A DNA stretch of 64,000 bases, taken from contig NZ_JAAVTK010000001.1 of NCBI RefSeq assembly GCF_012275535.1, forward strand, positions 496,001 to 560,000, read 5' to 3'. Positions 8,501-17,168 of this stretch are shown here, piece by piece. Every line of letters starts with the position of its first letter. Positions within the stretch are counted from its first letter, which is position 1. The notes beneath the pieces were generated by a model. It was not told the DNA's origin, did no database searches, and saw only the letters and a program-made list of their open reading frames with translations. A program made the position numbers and the translations under genes. This DNA comes from Hymenobacter artigasi (GTDB lineage: Bacteria > Bacteroidota > Bacteroidia > Cytophagales > Hymenobacteraceae).

Positions 8501-8986
8501 GCGACAACGGGTGTCACCCCCGGCACTACGGCTCCTGCGGCAGGCACCCCAGCTCCCGCAACGCCGGCTACGCCCACGCCCGTAGCCGGGACCAGTACGG
8601 CTTCATCGGCCCCGGCCGTGGCCTACACCACCCAGCTAAACAGTCCGCACACGGTGGTGCTGGTGTTTCCGAAAGACTCGCCCGCTACCACGGGACTGGC
8701 GGCTCAGCTGGCTACTTACAACAGTCGTTTTTTCAAGGCAAATAACCTCACGGTTGAATCGGCGCCACTGGGAGCCGACCAGGAGTTGGTGGTGGTGAAA
8801 ACGCTGCCGTGGGCCAAAATAGCCCAGAGCTACGCCACCAAGCTGCGCGGGCCGCAGTCGCCACTGGGCAAGTTGCACGGCGCAGGCTATCAGACCTTGG
8901 TCATTAGTCCCGAAAATCTGGCTTTGCTTCAGAGCAGCGGTGATTTGGCGGGGTATTTGACCTTCTACCAGCGCGTGTATAAATGA
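5567..8986 (+). CDS. sprE: T9SS-associated periplasmic lipoprotein SprE/PorW
   Basis: TPR-containing lipoprotein required for type IX secretion and gliding, thought to connect the GldKN ring to the SprA translocon. The N-terminus has a signal peptide ending in a lipobox (GAAGC, cysteine near residue 27). Degenerate tetratricopeptide repeats fill roughly residues 30-430 and 590-770. A low-complexity Ala/Pro/Thr region (about 800-1020) follows, then a conserved C-terminal domain of about 115 residues. No ATG is available before the lipobox, so translation must begin at TTG 5567 or TTG 5573. The basic motif RKGRPTRKQLADEAAAK occurs twice, near residues 887 and 954. The 1139-residue length is large for the family because of the linker. 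Confidence 0.9.
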   Translation: MILTNYSLTYRWAALLTFLLGVGAAGCASDKNLVAHAFNNVAARDNAYFLARVKLQAAEDKMYAARVNDYNQTLPLFPTLDSASVKANRADLNDIIKKASMPIQNRPGSDWTDDAYILVGWARFYLMQFDDAGQTFKYVNSTSKDANAKHEALIGLMRTFVAQGELESAKAVSDLLDKEEGLPQDARQLFLTRADYYIRTEEPAKAIPELEKAIPLIEFKNERSRTRYILAQLYQDAGENKKAYEQLEQIIARNPPYELDFQAKLMLPQVSDLSTTDRVKLDKNFANLLKDTKNKDYRDKIYYEMARLNYREKNYPEALKLLQQSIKATTSNRLQKSYTYLLAGRIYYENLQKYRLAAAYYDSTVQNLNKEAKTYAAIKERSGILKDFAKQYTIIETQDSLQALARLAPDALNQQLVAYAEAELAAQKVAADRLAAQQKKQAAAAEFAGRTSSSSSGLGSNLPGGTPSADPLSFDPTAVASGAQWYFDNPATLGTARADFLRKWQNRPLQDNWRTSRTGSSSTNNIANGGAPISITGNGSTLVNGGRPDSAAVAAAAANPNAAKDALVAQYRKDIPTTPAQLAASDTQVEGALYELGGIYKEQLKEREKGFETYEKQVNRYVRGEHAPDAYYLLYLYYKDKPDAAKTAQYAAALQREFPQSLYAKLIADPLYREHELALHNAVASRVDSAFTYYKNQEFRKATAVLARTEQQYPKSDLSDRVAYLKTLLVIRTQPPLTARSSVEKFYKDFPESPLVPQAQALAATYQKKDDGQIAGALASTEKPVVSIFRPGEIDNRMRIVYREGDSPAKALGPVTAPATPAATAPAPDAMRAMPRRSAADAKLEAKSAAEATGSSITPATAALGAAPATNAVLTPGAAPVAAAPVRKGRPTRKQLADEAAAKKAAATAAASVAGTLPAATGGSPTPTAPTAAPLPAADTNGMPAAPPATAAPVRKGRPTRKQLADEAAAKAAAAKTAATTGVTPGTTAPAAGTPAPATPATPTPVAGTSTASSAPAVAYTTQLNSPHTVVLVFPKDSPATTGLAAQLATYNSRFFKANNLTVESAPLGADQELVVVKTLPWAKIAQSYATKLRGPQSPLGKLHGAGYQTLVISPENLALLQSSGDLAGYLTFYQRVYK

Positions 8987-9095
8987 GTTAAAAGGCAGGA
9001 ATTATGAGTTATGAGTTGGCATTCGGACCTTTACACCGTGGTTAGGCCGGCCTAAGTTTTAACTCTTAACTTTTAACCCCTAACTCTTAACTCCC
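8984..9095. repeat. GAGTTA-word inverted array between sprE and PBP gene
   Basis: The left side (8984-9018) has ATGAGTTA/GAGTTATG words. The right side (9053-9094) has their complement as TAACTCTTAAC words, with a perfect 14-base palindrome TTAGGCCGGCCTAA between them (from about 9041). The same word family recurs in the gcvH-sprA gap. The array runs up to the ATG of the next gene. Confidence 0.7.
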
Positions 9096-9098
9096 TCA

Positions 9099-11438
9099 AT
9101 GCCCAATACCCCTCCTGCCCGTCGTCCCAAGCCCCAACCTTTGAAACCGGTTCGTTCGGGGCGCTTCACGGCGTTTGTGCGCACCATGTGGCTGTTGTTT
9201 GGCATGAGCGTAGTGGGGCTGGCGCTGTTTGTGCTGGCCGTGAGCGGCAACTTCTTGGACCTGTTCGGGCGCATGCCCAACCTGAAAAGCCTCGAAAACC
9301 CGCGCTCGGAGCTGGCCTCCGAAATTTATTCGGCCGATGGCGTGCTGCTGGGCAAATACTTCCGCGAGAACCGCACGCCCGTTGATTTCAAGGAACTGCC
9401 CCAGAACCTGATTGACGCCCTCATCGCCACCGAGGATGTGCGCTTCGAGCAACACTCGGGCATTGATGCCAAGAGCGTGCTGCGGGCCGTGACCGGCGTG
9501 CTCACCTTCTCGCACAACGGCGGTGGCTCCACGCTCACGCAGCAGGTGGCCAAGGTGCTGTTCCGCACCCGGGGCGACCTCAACGACGGCACCCTGAACG
9601 GCACCGGCAAGCTCGGCCTGCTCATCACCAAGACGAAGGAATGGATTCTGGCCATTCGGCTGGAGCGCAACTACACGAAGCGCGAAATCATCCGGATGTA
9701 CTTCAACACCGTGGAATACGGCTCCAACGCCTTCGGTATCAACACGGCAGCCAAAACGTTCTTCAACAAATCGCCCAAAAACCTGAGCACCCCCGAGGCC
9801 GCCACCCTGGTGGGCATCGTGAACGCGCCGGGCCGCTTTAGCCCCGTGGTGCACCCCGACCGCTCGCGCAAGCGCCGCAACTGGGTGCTGCGCCAGATGG
9901 CCAAATCGAATTACATCACCACCACCGAGCTGGCCCAGGATACCGCCAAGGCCATTGTGCTACACTACTCCGTGGAGAACCCCAGCAAGGGCCTGGCCCC
10001 CTACTTCCGGGCCGAGGTGGTGAAGTCGCTGCTAAGCTGGGCCAAGGAAACCGACCACGACCTGTATGCCGACGGCCTGAAAATCTACACCACCATCGAC
10101 TCGCGCATGCAGCAGCACGCCGAGCAGTCGCTGGCCGAGCACATGACGCTCCAGCAAAAGTGGTTTTCGGCCCACTGGAAGGGCCAATTGCCCTGGCGCG
10201 ACGAGAACGGCAAGATTATCCCCAACTTCCTGGTGAACTCCATGCGCCGCACCCAGCGCTACAAGTCGCTGATGGCCCAGTACGACGGCAACCGCGACTC
10301 GGTGAACTACTACCTGCACAAGAAGTACAAGATGCAGGTATTCTCCTGGCAGGGCGAAAAGGAGATGCTGATGTCGCCATACGACTCGCTCGAATACTAC
10401 AAGCGCTACCTGCAGGCCGGCTTCATGGCCATGAATCCGCTCAACGGCCAGATTAAAGCTTGGGTAGGCGGCCCCAACTACAAGTTCTTCAAGTTCGACC
10501 ACGTCCGGCAGGGCAAGCGCCAGCCGGGCTCCACCTTCAAGCCCATCGTGTACGTGGCGGCCATCGACCAGGGCTACTCGCCCTGCTACCCGCGTCCCGA
10601 CGTGGCAACTACTTTCCCGGCTGTGGCAGGCCGTGCGCCCTACACGCCCCACAACTTCGAGGGCAGTTTTTCGGGCCGCACCTTTACCCTGAGGCAGGCC
10701 TTGGCCCGCTCCATGAACTCCATCACGGCTTGGCTGGTGATGAAGCTCACCCCCGAAACCATCGCCGCCTACGCCAAGCGCCTCGGCGTTACCTCGCCCG
10801 TCGATGCGGTGCCTTCCATGGGCTTCGGCACCTCCGATTGCAGCATTTTCGAGCTGTGCGGGGTCTATTCCACCTTTGTAAACAAGGGCGTGCATACCAC
10901 TCCCATTATGGTTACCCGCATCGAGGACAAGAACGGCAACGTGCTGCGCGAGTTCGTGGCCCGCACCCGCGAAGTCCTCAGCGAAGAAACCGCCTACATC
11001 ATGACCAACATGCTGCAGGCCAGCACCACCGAGCCCGGCGGCACCAGCACCATCCTGCACACCGGCTTCAAGTTTCCGTATGAAATCGGGGCCAAAACCG
11101 GCACCACCAGCAACTACTCCGATGCCTGGTTCATGGGCATTACCCCCGACCTGGTGTGCGGCATGTGGGTGGGCGGCGAAGACCGCAGCATCCACTTCCG
11201 CACCGGCACCTACGGCCAGGGCGCGCGCGAGGCCCTGCCGCTCTACGGCCTCTTCATGCAGAAGGTGTACAAAGACAAGCGCATCGGCATTAACACCGGC
11301 CCTTTTCCCAAGCCCGCCACCCCGCTCAGCATCGAAATCGACTGCTCAAAATACTACGGCGGCCAGCGCGACACCATTCCCGCCGACCAGAAAATGCAGG
11401 TGCCCGACGCCGGCGACCTGGACGACAAGGACATCTAA
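9099..11438 (+). CDS. mrcA: Class A penicillin-binding protein 1A (transglycosylase/transpeptidase)
   Basis: Bifunctional peptidoglycan polymerase anchored in the inner membrane. A short cytoplasmic tail is followed by one membrane helix (about residues 29-51). The GT51 glycosyltransferase domain carries EDVRFEQHSGID near residue 112 and GGSTLTQQVAK near 142. The transpeptidase domain shows the three active-site motifs in order: S-x-x-K in GSTFKP near 477, SMNS near 538 and KTGT near 666. Length 779 is typical of Bacteroidota PBP1A. A strong terminator follows. It lies downstream of sprE, but a 112-base gap with an inverted array separates them. Confidence 0.96.
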   Translation: MPNTPPARRPKPQPLKPVRSGRFTAFVRTMWLLFGMSVVGLALFVLAVSGNFLDLFGRMPNLKSLENPRSELASEIYSADGVLLGKYFRENRTPVDFKELPQNLIDALIATEDVRFEQHSGIDAKSVLRAVTGVLTFSHNGGGSTLTQQVAKVLFRTRGDLNDGTLNGTGKLGLLITKTKEWILAIRLERNYTKREIIRMYFNTVEYGSNAFGINTAAKTFFNKSPKNLSTPEAATLVGIVNAPGRFSPVVHPDRSRKRRNWVLRQMAKSNYITTTELAQDTAKAIVLHYSVENPSKGLAPYFRAEVVKSLLSWAKETDHDLYADGLKIYTTIDSRMQQHAEQSLAEHMTLQQKWFSAHWKGQLPWRDENGKIIPNFLVNSMRRTQRYKSLMAQYDGNRDSVNYYLHKKYKMQVFSWQGEKEMLMSPYDSLEYYKRYLQAGFMAMNPLNGQIKAWVGGPNYKFFKFDHVRQGKRQPGSTFKPIVYVAAIDQGYSPCYPRPDVATTFPAVAGRAPYTPHNFEGSFSGRTFTLRQALARSMNSITAWLVMKLTPETIAAYAKRLGVTSPVDAVPSMGFGTSDCSIFELCGVYSTFVNKGVHTTPIMVTRIEDKNGNVLREFVARTREVLSEETAYIMTNMLQASTTEPGGTSTILHTGFKFPYEIGAKTGTTSNYSDAWFMGITPDLVCGMWVGGEDRSIHFRTGTYGQGAREALPLYGLFMQKVYKDKRIGINTGPFPKPATPLSIEIDCSKYYGGQRDTIPADQKMQVPDAGDLDDKDI

Positions 11439-11646
11439 ATCACAGATTGCCGCTGATTCATTTAGCTTAATCACGCAAGCGGCGGTTTTATAAGGAATGG
11501 CCGGCGACTTTTGCCGGTCATTTTTTGTTATTGATGACACCTCTTTGCCCTCCAAGGGGACTCCCTTTTTAGCGCCCCACCTCCCTCCTTCCCAACACGC
11601 CGGCTGAATCAGCGTAACCACGGTTAATCAGCGACAATCTGCGATT
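11438..11646. repeat. AATCTG-word inverted repeat around PBP-uvrC spacer
   Basis: Positions 11438-11458 and 11626-11646 are 21-base inverted copies with two mismatches (core words CAGATTGCCGCTGATT and AATCAGCGACAATCTG). They bracket the whole spacer: the left arm starts at the last base of the PBP stop codon, and the right arm ends one base before the uvrC ATG. Confidence 0.75.
11496..11526 (+). terminator. Terminator after PBP gene
   Basis: A 10 bp stem AATGGCCGGC/GCCGGTCATT (one G-T pair) with a 7-base loop is followed by six T. Confidence 0.85.
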
Positions 11647-11647
11647 T

Positions 11648-13489
11648 ATGGCAGCCAACCCCGAACTGCAAGCCCAAATTTCCGCCCTGCCCCACAAGCC
11701 CGGCGTGTACAAGTATTTCGATGATGAGGGCATCATCTACGTGGGCAAAGCCATCGACCTGCGCAAGCGCGTGAGCAGCTACTTCACCAAGCAGGACCAC
11801 AACAAGAAAACCCAGCAGCTGGTCCGCAACATCAAGCGCCTGGAGTTTACCATCGTCGACAGCGAATCCGATGCCTTCCTGCTCGAAAACAACCTCATCA
11901 AGCAGCACCAACCCAAGTACAACATCCTGCTGAAGGACGGCAAAACCTACCCCTTCCTGTGCCTCACCAACGAGCGGTTCCCCCGCCTCATCCCCACCCG
12001 CAACAAGATTAACGACGGCTCACGCTACTACGGCCCCTACGCCAACGGCACCGCCCTCAACGTGCTGCTGGAACTCATCCGCGCCCTCTACCCGCTCCGC
12101 ACCTGCAACTACAACCTGAGCGCCGCCAACGTCGAAGCCGGCAAGTTCAAGCCCTGCCTGGAACTGCAAATCGGCAACTGCAACGCGCCCTGCGTCGCCC
12201 GCGAAGACGAGGCCACCTACAACGCCTACATCCAGCAAATCCGCAACATCCTCAACGGCGACCTACGCATCCCCAAGCAGTATTTCCGCGAGCGCATGAG
12301 CGCCGCCGCCCAGGATATGCAGTACGAGCTGGCCCACCAGTTCAAGGTCAAACTCGATAAGCTGGAAGCCTTCCAGGCGAAGTCTACCATCGTAAGCGAC
12401 ACGCTAACCAATATCGACGTGTTTGCCATCGCCAGCAACGAGAAATCGGGCTTCATCACGTATTTGAAAGTGATGAACGGCAGCATCATCCTCACCCAAT
12501 CCCTCGAAGTCACTAAAAAGCTGGATGAGGAAGATGCCGAAATCCTCGCCCCGCTCATCATGCAGCTGCGCCAGGAGTTTGAAAGCGAGTCGCGTGAAAT
12601 CCTTACCAACGTGGCTGTCGAACTCCCGCTCCCCGGTGTGAACCTCGCCGTTCCCCAAATCGGCGACAAGCGCAAGCTCCTCGAGCTGGCCATCAAAAAT
12701 GTGCTTTACGCCCGCAAGGAGAAGGAAAGCATGAATGAGAAGAGCAAGGACAGCAACGAGGTGCGCATCATGGAAACCATCAAAAAGGACCTGCGCCTTA
12801 CCGAGCTTCCCAAGCACATCGAGTGCTTCGACAACTCCAACTTCCAGGGCGATAACCCGGTGGCCGCCATGGTCTGCTTCCGCAATTCCAAGCCCAGCAA
12901 GCGCGATTACCGCCACTACCACATCAAAACCGTCATCGGCCCCAACGACTTCGACTCCATGTACGAAGTCGTTTCCCGCCGCTACCGTCGCCTGGTGGAC
13001 GAAGGAGCAAGCCTCCCCCAATTAGTCATCGTCGATGGCGGCAAGGGCCAGTTGAGCATGGCCGTCAAGGCCCTTAAAGACCTCAACCTCTGGGGCCAGA
13101 TTGCCATCATCGGTATCGCCAAGCGCCTCGAAGAAATCTACGTCCCCAACGACCCGTTGCCCATCTACATCGACAAAAGGAGCGAGTCCCTCCGCCTCTT
13201 CCAGCGCATGCGCGACGAAGTGCACCGCTTCGGCATCACCTTCCACCGCTCCCTTCGCGACGCCGGCACCCTCAAAACCGAACTGACCGACGTCAAAGGC
13301 CTCGGCCCCGTCACCGCCGAAAAACTCCTCAACAAGTTCAAGTCCGTCAAGAAAATCCGCGAGCTCACGGAGGCCGAGCTAATTGCCGAAGTAGGCAAGT
13401 CCAAAGCCAAAATCCTCCAAACCTACCTCGCCGAAAACGAGGCCCCCGCCCACCCCATGCCTCCCCGCCAGCTTCCCAAACCAGCCTAA
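11648..13489 (+). CDS. uvrC: Excinuclease ABC subunit C
   Basis: Dual-incision nuclease of nucleotide excision repair, acting with UvrA and UvrB. The N-terminal GIY-YIG domain is visible as PGVYKYFDDEGIIYVGKA near residues 17-34, with the catalytic glutamate in LLENNLIKQHQPKYN. A UVR (UvrB-binding) segment lies near residues 217-250. The C-terminal RNase H-like nuclease domain includes ECFDNSNFQG and VIVDGGKGQL. Helix-hairpin-helix motifs end the protein (VKGLGPVTAEKLLNKF). At 613 residues it is full length. It stands alone between the PBP terminator and its own terminator. Confidence 0.97.
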   Translation: MAANPELQAQISALPHKPGVYKYFDDEGIIYVGKAIDLRKRVSSYFTKQDHNKKTQQLVRNIKRLEFTIVDSESDAFLLENNLIKQHQPKYNILLKDGKTYPFLCLTNERFPRLIPTRNKINDGSRYYGPYANGTALNVLLELIRALYPLRTCNYNLSAANVEAGKFKPCLELQIGNCNAPCVAREDEATYNAYIQQIRNILNGDLRIPKQYFRERMSAAAQDMQYELAHQFKVKLDKLEAFQAKSTIVSDTLTNIDVFAIASNEKSGFITYLKVMNGSIILTQSLEVTKKLDEEDAEILAPLIMQLRQEFESESREILTNVAVELPLPGVNLAVPQIGDKRKLLELAIKNVLYARKEKESMNEKSKDSNEVRIMETIKKDLRLTELPKHIECFDNSNFQGDNPVAAMVCFRNSKPSKRDYRHYHIKTVIGPNDFDSMYEVVSRRYRRLVDEGASLPQLVIVDGGKGQLSMAVKALKDLNLWGQIAIIGIAKRLEEIYVPNDPLPIYIDKRSESLRLFQRMRDEVHRFGITFHRSLRDAGTLKTELTDVKGLGPVTAEKLLNKFKSVKKIRELTEAELIAEVGKSKAKILQTYLAENEAPAHPMPPRQLPKPA

Positions 13490-13498
13490 TCAACCAAA

Positions 13499-13536
13499 TA
13501 AAAAAGCCCTCGCATCGCTGCAAGGGCTTTTTTGTT
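13499..13536. terminator. Bidirectional terminator between uvrC and gldN
   Basis: Stem AAAAAAGCCCT/AGGGCTTTTTT (with a short mismatch near the loop). T-runs appear on either strand, so it can serve both convergent genes. Confidence 0.85.
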
Positions 13537-13555
13537 TTAACCGAATCGACTACAA

Positions 13556-13611
13556 AATCTGTGTAATCCGCTCAAATCCGAGCTAATCCGTGGTCTAGAA
13601 AGACCACAGAT
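13556..13611. repeat. ATCCG decamer array at the gldN 3' end
   Basis: Four degenerate decamers (AATCTGTGT, AATCCGCTCA, AATCCGAGCT, AATCCGTGGT) run up to the gldN stop codon, followed by a TGGTCT/AGACCA hairpin and an inverted CACAGATT. The last codons of gldN fall in the array, so it abuts or slightly rewrites that C-terminus. Confidence 0.55.
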
Positions 13612-14569
13612 TATACTCGTACTCTACCAGGTCAGCCGCCGTCTGCTGAGCAGCCAGGATGCCTTGCTGAGCGCCACCGTAGATGTCATCCAAACGGCTG
13701 TCGCCAGCGTTCGACACCTTGGTGATGTACGAGTTGAACAACCACAGCTCAAACGCATCAGCGAGGTTCTTGTGCTGCGCATCATTCTCGGCGTTGAACC
13801 AGATGGCATTCTGCGGATTATTACGAAACACCTTCACCAAGTCGCTGTACTTGAAGTAGCCAATGGGCTTTTCAATGCCCGACGTGTTGGCGGGCAGCGT
13901 CGAAGGAACAAAAAGACCAATGGACTTAATGTCGTGATACATCCGCGACCGTTTCTTGTCGAAAATCATATCTTCCTTTAACTCCATCTCATACAGGTCC
14001 TTGTACCGGTATTCGTTGGCCGGAGGAACCGGTTTGGCCACCGGGGCAACCGCTACGGTTTCGTAGATGGTCTTACCCTTCTTATCCTTCATCGGCTTGC
14101 CATTGGCACCAATCTTCGGCTTGCGCACGGTTCTGGCAGCGTTACGAGCAGCCGGTTTGGGAGCGCCCCAATCATCCCCGCCACCGCCCAGGTCAGACTG
14201 GCTAAAGCCAGCTGCTTTTTCCTCATCGCTCAATTTCACTGCCTCATCGGCATATGACATGTTGGACGAGATTTCCTGCGGGTTGAGCGTAGACGTCAGC
14301 GAATCATTCTTGTATGCCTGCAATTCGCCCCGCTTCACGGCCTCCAGAATCACCCGGCTGATTTCTTTGCCTTCGGAAAACATCGGCTTGTTCTGCTTCT
14401 CACGCAGGTCTACCTGCCGCCAGATGCTCTTGCGAAACATTTGGTCCGACGGCGGAATCGGCCGGTGCGAGCCGGTGCTGCTCGCCGTAGTGGCTTGCTC
14501 TTGCGCCGAAACCGACAGCGAAAGCGACAGGCCCGCCGCGATAGCGGCCAAGGTGTGAATGGATTTCAT
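13595..14569 (-). CDS. gldN: T9SS ring protein GldN/PorN
   Basis: Periplasmic partner of the GldK lipoprotein; together they form the ring of the type IX secretion and gliding machine. A signal peptide (MKSIHTLAAIAAGLSLSLSVSAQ) starts the 324-residue protein. The conserved core includes SIWRQVDLREKQN near residue 50 and the ERMMY-type region read here as KKRSRMYHDIKSIG. The start is the ATG at 14569; an upstream TTG would add five residues. It is the last gene of the porP-gldKLMN cluster, 58 bases after gldM. Confidence 0.95.
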   Translation of the reverse strand: MKSIHTLAAIAAGLSLSLSVSAQEQATTASSTGSHRPIPPSDQMFRKSIWRQVDLREKQNKPMFSEGKEISRVILEAVKRGELQAYKNDSLTSTLNPQEISSNMSYADEAVKLSDEEKAAGFSQSDLGGGGDDWGAPKPAARNAARTVRKPKIGANGKPMKDKKGKTIYETVAVAPVAKPVPPANEYRYKDLYEMELKEDMIFDKKRSRMYHDIKSIGLFVPSTLPANTSGIEKPIGYFKYSDLVKVFRNNPQNAIWFNAENDAQHKNLADAFELWLFNSYITKVSNAGDSRLDDIYGGAQQGILAAQQTAADLVEYEYNLWSF

Positions 14570-14627
14570 AACGGGCAAAAGCAAATTGATTGTAAGATAG
14601 TTCGCTAACGTAACTACGGTGTAGATA

Positions 14628-16229
14628 TTATAGCAGCGGGATATTGAACTGTTTCGAAACGCTTACCGGCTCAACGCTGCCCTGGAAGGTCTGGCGCTGC
14701 ACTTCTTTCACTTCGATATACAGACGGTCGCCGTCACGATAGGCATTCACCACATCGCTCAGGTCAGCCTGCGGGCCGCTCACGGTCTTCGTCGGCAAAG
14801 CCGGACGACGGCCACGTACCAGCGTCACTTCGTAGCGCGACACGCGGAACTTCGCGTCATCGGGCAGGAAAGTAGCAAAACCAGCATCCGGGATGGCGCG
14901 CAGGTTCAGCGAGCGCACAGCCGTACCGGGGGTACCCTGCTTCTCGTTGGCCTGACGGCCGCCCACCCAGCACTCAATGGTGGGCTTAGGAATAGGACGC
15001 ACCTGGAAAGTCTGCGAGCCAATGGCATTGCCACCGCTGCTAACATTCAGGGTTACTTCTCTTGCGCTAGGAACCAGCGTTACGTCACCAGTCTTGGCAC
15101 CCTGGATAGCCGAAGCACCCGAAGCCGAGAAGCTAGGCTTGTACTGAGCACCCAAAGCGGGCACCGAAACGTTCAGCTTGTTGCCGCACTTGAAGTACAG
15201 TGCCTGCACCGAAGCCGACTGAATCTGCATCACCGGCTTGGTGATGGTGTAAGGCACTTTCACTACGAAAGTAGTATCGCGGCCATTCTGGTTGAATTTA
15301 ATCCGACCTTCCCATGAAGCCTTGGCATTACCGGAAGCATCGAAGCCACCCGGACGGGCCGTGAACTCTACTTTGCCGTGGCCATCGGCACCCACTGCGA
15401 GTGGGCTGCCGTTCAGCGTCATCTTCTGCTGAAGGCCGGTGGCCGAAGCAGTCAGGAACAGCTCGGCTTTGTACTTGGTGCCGGCAGCCACCGTGTTCGA
15501 CTCTGCGCTGGCAAAAGCACCGATTTTGTCGAACGAGATGATGGTAGCACCTACTTTCTTAGCCTGCTCCGACAGGGCATCAGCTTCCAGCTTCAGCACA
15601 GCGGTTTCCTTTTGCGACAGTACTGCCAGGGCAGCTACCAGCGGCGTATTCTCAAAGTTCAGCTCAGCAAAGTCCTTGTTGCGCTGCTCCATGGTCGTAT
15701 GCTCCTTGGAGTTGATGATACGCGAATCCTCTTTGCCGTCCAGTGCCAGCGGAGTTGCATCCGGCACGTAGGTTTTGATGAAGGTCGAGTAGCTGTTCAA
15801 CTCCGCTTTCAGCGGGTATGCCAGGCCATTCTTTTTGCCGCCCAGCATGATTGGCATCACTTTGTTGTTGGCGTCCGGGTCTTTAAAGTCGGGAGCGCCT
15901 TTAACGTTGCCCGTGCCAGCAATGAGTTTGTCGCGAACGTCCTGCAGATAGGCAATCATTGCCTTCGTCTTGGTCCGGATTTCCTCGCTTTGCTTCAGCA
16001 CCGTCACATCGCTAGCGAGGTTGTGGTTCTTGTCTACAGCAGCCTGAATACCTTTCACGGTATTATCGGCCGCCATGTTGGTTTTGCCATTGACGTCAAT
16101 CAAGCTGTCGTCGATGAACTTGAACTTCAGCAGAATCGCTGAGTTCACTTGGAGCGCCAGAAGAGCGGTCAGCACGAGGTACATCATGCCAATCATCTTC
16201 TGCCGCGGGGTTTCTTTTCCGCCTGCCAT
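14628..16229 (-). CDS. gldM: T9SS/gliding motor protein GldM/PorM
   Basis: Periplasmic shaft of the GldLM motor that carries torque from the inner membrane toward the GldKN ring. It begins MAGGKETPRQKMIGMMYLV, with the single N-terminal membrane helix at about residues 13-32 that packs against GldL. The remaining ~490 residues are periplasmic domains ending in beta-rich sequence. The 533-residue length is normal. It lies 52 bases downstream of gldL and 58 upstream of gldN, so co-transcription is expected. Confidence 0.96.
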   Translation of the reverse strand: MAGGKETPRQKMIGMMYLVLTALLALQVNSAILLKFKFIDDSLIDVNGKTNMAADNTVKGIQAAVDKNHNLASDVTVLKQSEEIRTKTKAMIAYLQDVRDKLIAGTGNVKGAPDFKDPDANNKVMPIMLGGKKNGLAYPLKAELNSYSTFIKTYVPDATPLALDGKEDSRIINSKEHTTMEQRNKDFAELNFENTPLVAALAVLSQKETAVLKLEADALSEQAKKVGATIISFDKIGAFASAESNTVAAGTKYKAELFLTASATGLQQKMTLNGSPLAVGADGHGKVEFTARPGGFDASGNAKASWEGRIKFNQNGRDTTFVVKVPYTITKPVMQIQSASVQALYFKCGNKLNVSVPALGAQYKPSFSASGASAIQGAKTGDVTLVPSAREVTLNVSSGGNAIGSQTFQVRPIPKPTIECWVGGRQANEKQGTPGTAVRSLNLRAIPDAGFATFLPDDAKFRVSRYEVTLVRGRRPALPTKTVSGPQADLSDVVNAYRDGDRLYIEVKEVQRQTFQGSVEPVSVSKQFNIPLL

Positions 16230-16281
16230 TATCTGTTTCCGCTAAAATTGGATGAGAACTATCTGATGCGCTGGTCGGTGC

Positions 16282-17088
16282 TTAGGCCTGGGCCGGGGCA
16301 CGCATGGCGTTCAGCATGTTGCCGTACACCCGGTTCAGCGACGTCAGGTTGCCCGTCAGGTCGGCTACTTGCTTCTGGAACTGCTCGGTGTCTTTGCCGG
16401 CCTGCGTCATGTTCTCCATGGCGTGGCTCAGCGTACCGTAGAACTGGTTCATGGACTTAAGGTGCGTGTTGGCATCCTGCAGTTCCATTTCGTACACGGC
16501 ATTCAGCGCGCCCAGGTTCTTGGTCACGTTCTGTACCTGCATGTGGTACTCTTTGGCGTCCGAAGTAGCATTCGACATGGCCGAAATAGCTTCTACCGTG
16601 TTGCCGTAAGCCACGTTGATTTTGTCGAGCGAATCGGCAGCCGAGCGCACTTTCTTGGTGTATTCGTCGGTCACGTTAGCAGCTTCGCCCAGTTGCGACA
16701 TCTGCGAAGTGGTGGTGCTGAGGCGGTTCAGGCCCTGGCCCAGGCTGGTGAGGGCTTCCGGCGTTACGTTAGCGTTTTTCAGCATATCGTCCAGCTTCAT
16801 CGTCAAGCCTTTGGCATCGCTGGCACCACCTACCTGGCGGCTGCTGGTCGAAGGGTCATAACCGTCGTTCAGCTCCGGGTAAACCAGTGCCCAATCCGGC
16901 TCGTGAGCGGTGGGCTGGAATGCGCTAAGGGCAAAGATTACTGCCTCGGTTCCAAGACCAACAATCAGCATTTGGTCAGCACCAGCCCAGTGCTCAATTT
17001 TAAACAATGCACCGACGATTACAACTGCTGCACCGAGGCCGTAGATTTTGGGCATCAGCGTATCATAGAGAAAACTTTTAGCTGCCAT
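16282..17088 (-). CDS. gldL: T9SS/gliding motor protein GldL/PorL
   Basis: Inner-membrane stator-like subunit that, with GldM, uses the proton gradient to drive gliding and type IX secretion. Two membrane helices lie near residues 12-28 and 36-55, with the membrane glutamate in the second helix (GLGTEAVIFALSAF). A long cytoplasmic coiled coil follows. The start is the ATG giving MAAKSFLYDTLMPKIYG, the classical GldL N-terminus. An open frame of 71 codons upstream belongs to the gldK-gldL spacer and the gldK 3' end in another frame. Length 268 is normal. Confidence 0.96.
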   Translation of the reverse strand: MAAKSFLYDTLMPKIYGLGAAVVIVGALFKIEHWAGADQMLIVGLGTEAVIFALSAFQPTAHEPDWALVYPELNDGYDPSTSSRQVGGASDAKGLTMKLDDMLKNANVTPEALTSLGQGLNRLSTTTSQMSQLGEAANVTDEYTKKVRSAADSLDKINVAYGNTVEAISAMSNATSDAKEYHMQVQNVTKNLGALNAVYEMELQDANTHLKSMNQFYGTLSHAMENMTQAGKDTEQFQKQVADLTGNLTSLNRVYGNMLNAMRAPAQA

Positions 17089-17168
17089 GAGGATAAACGA
17101 TTGAAAGAGGTTGAAGAGGTGTTGGAAGGGGGAGGGTGGTTGATAGTTGGCGTCAGCCGTTTGAAATT

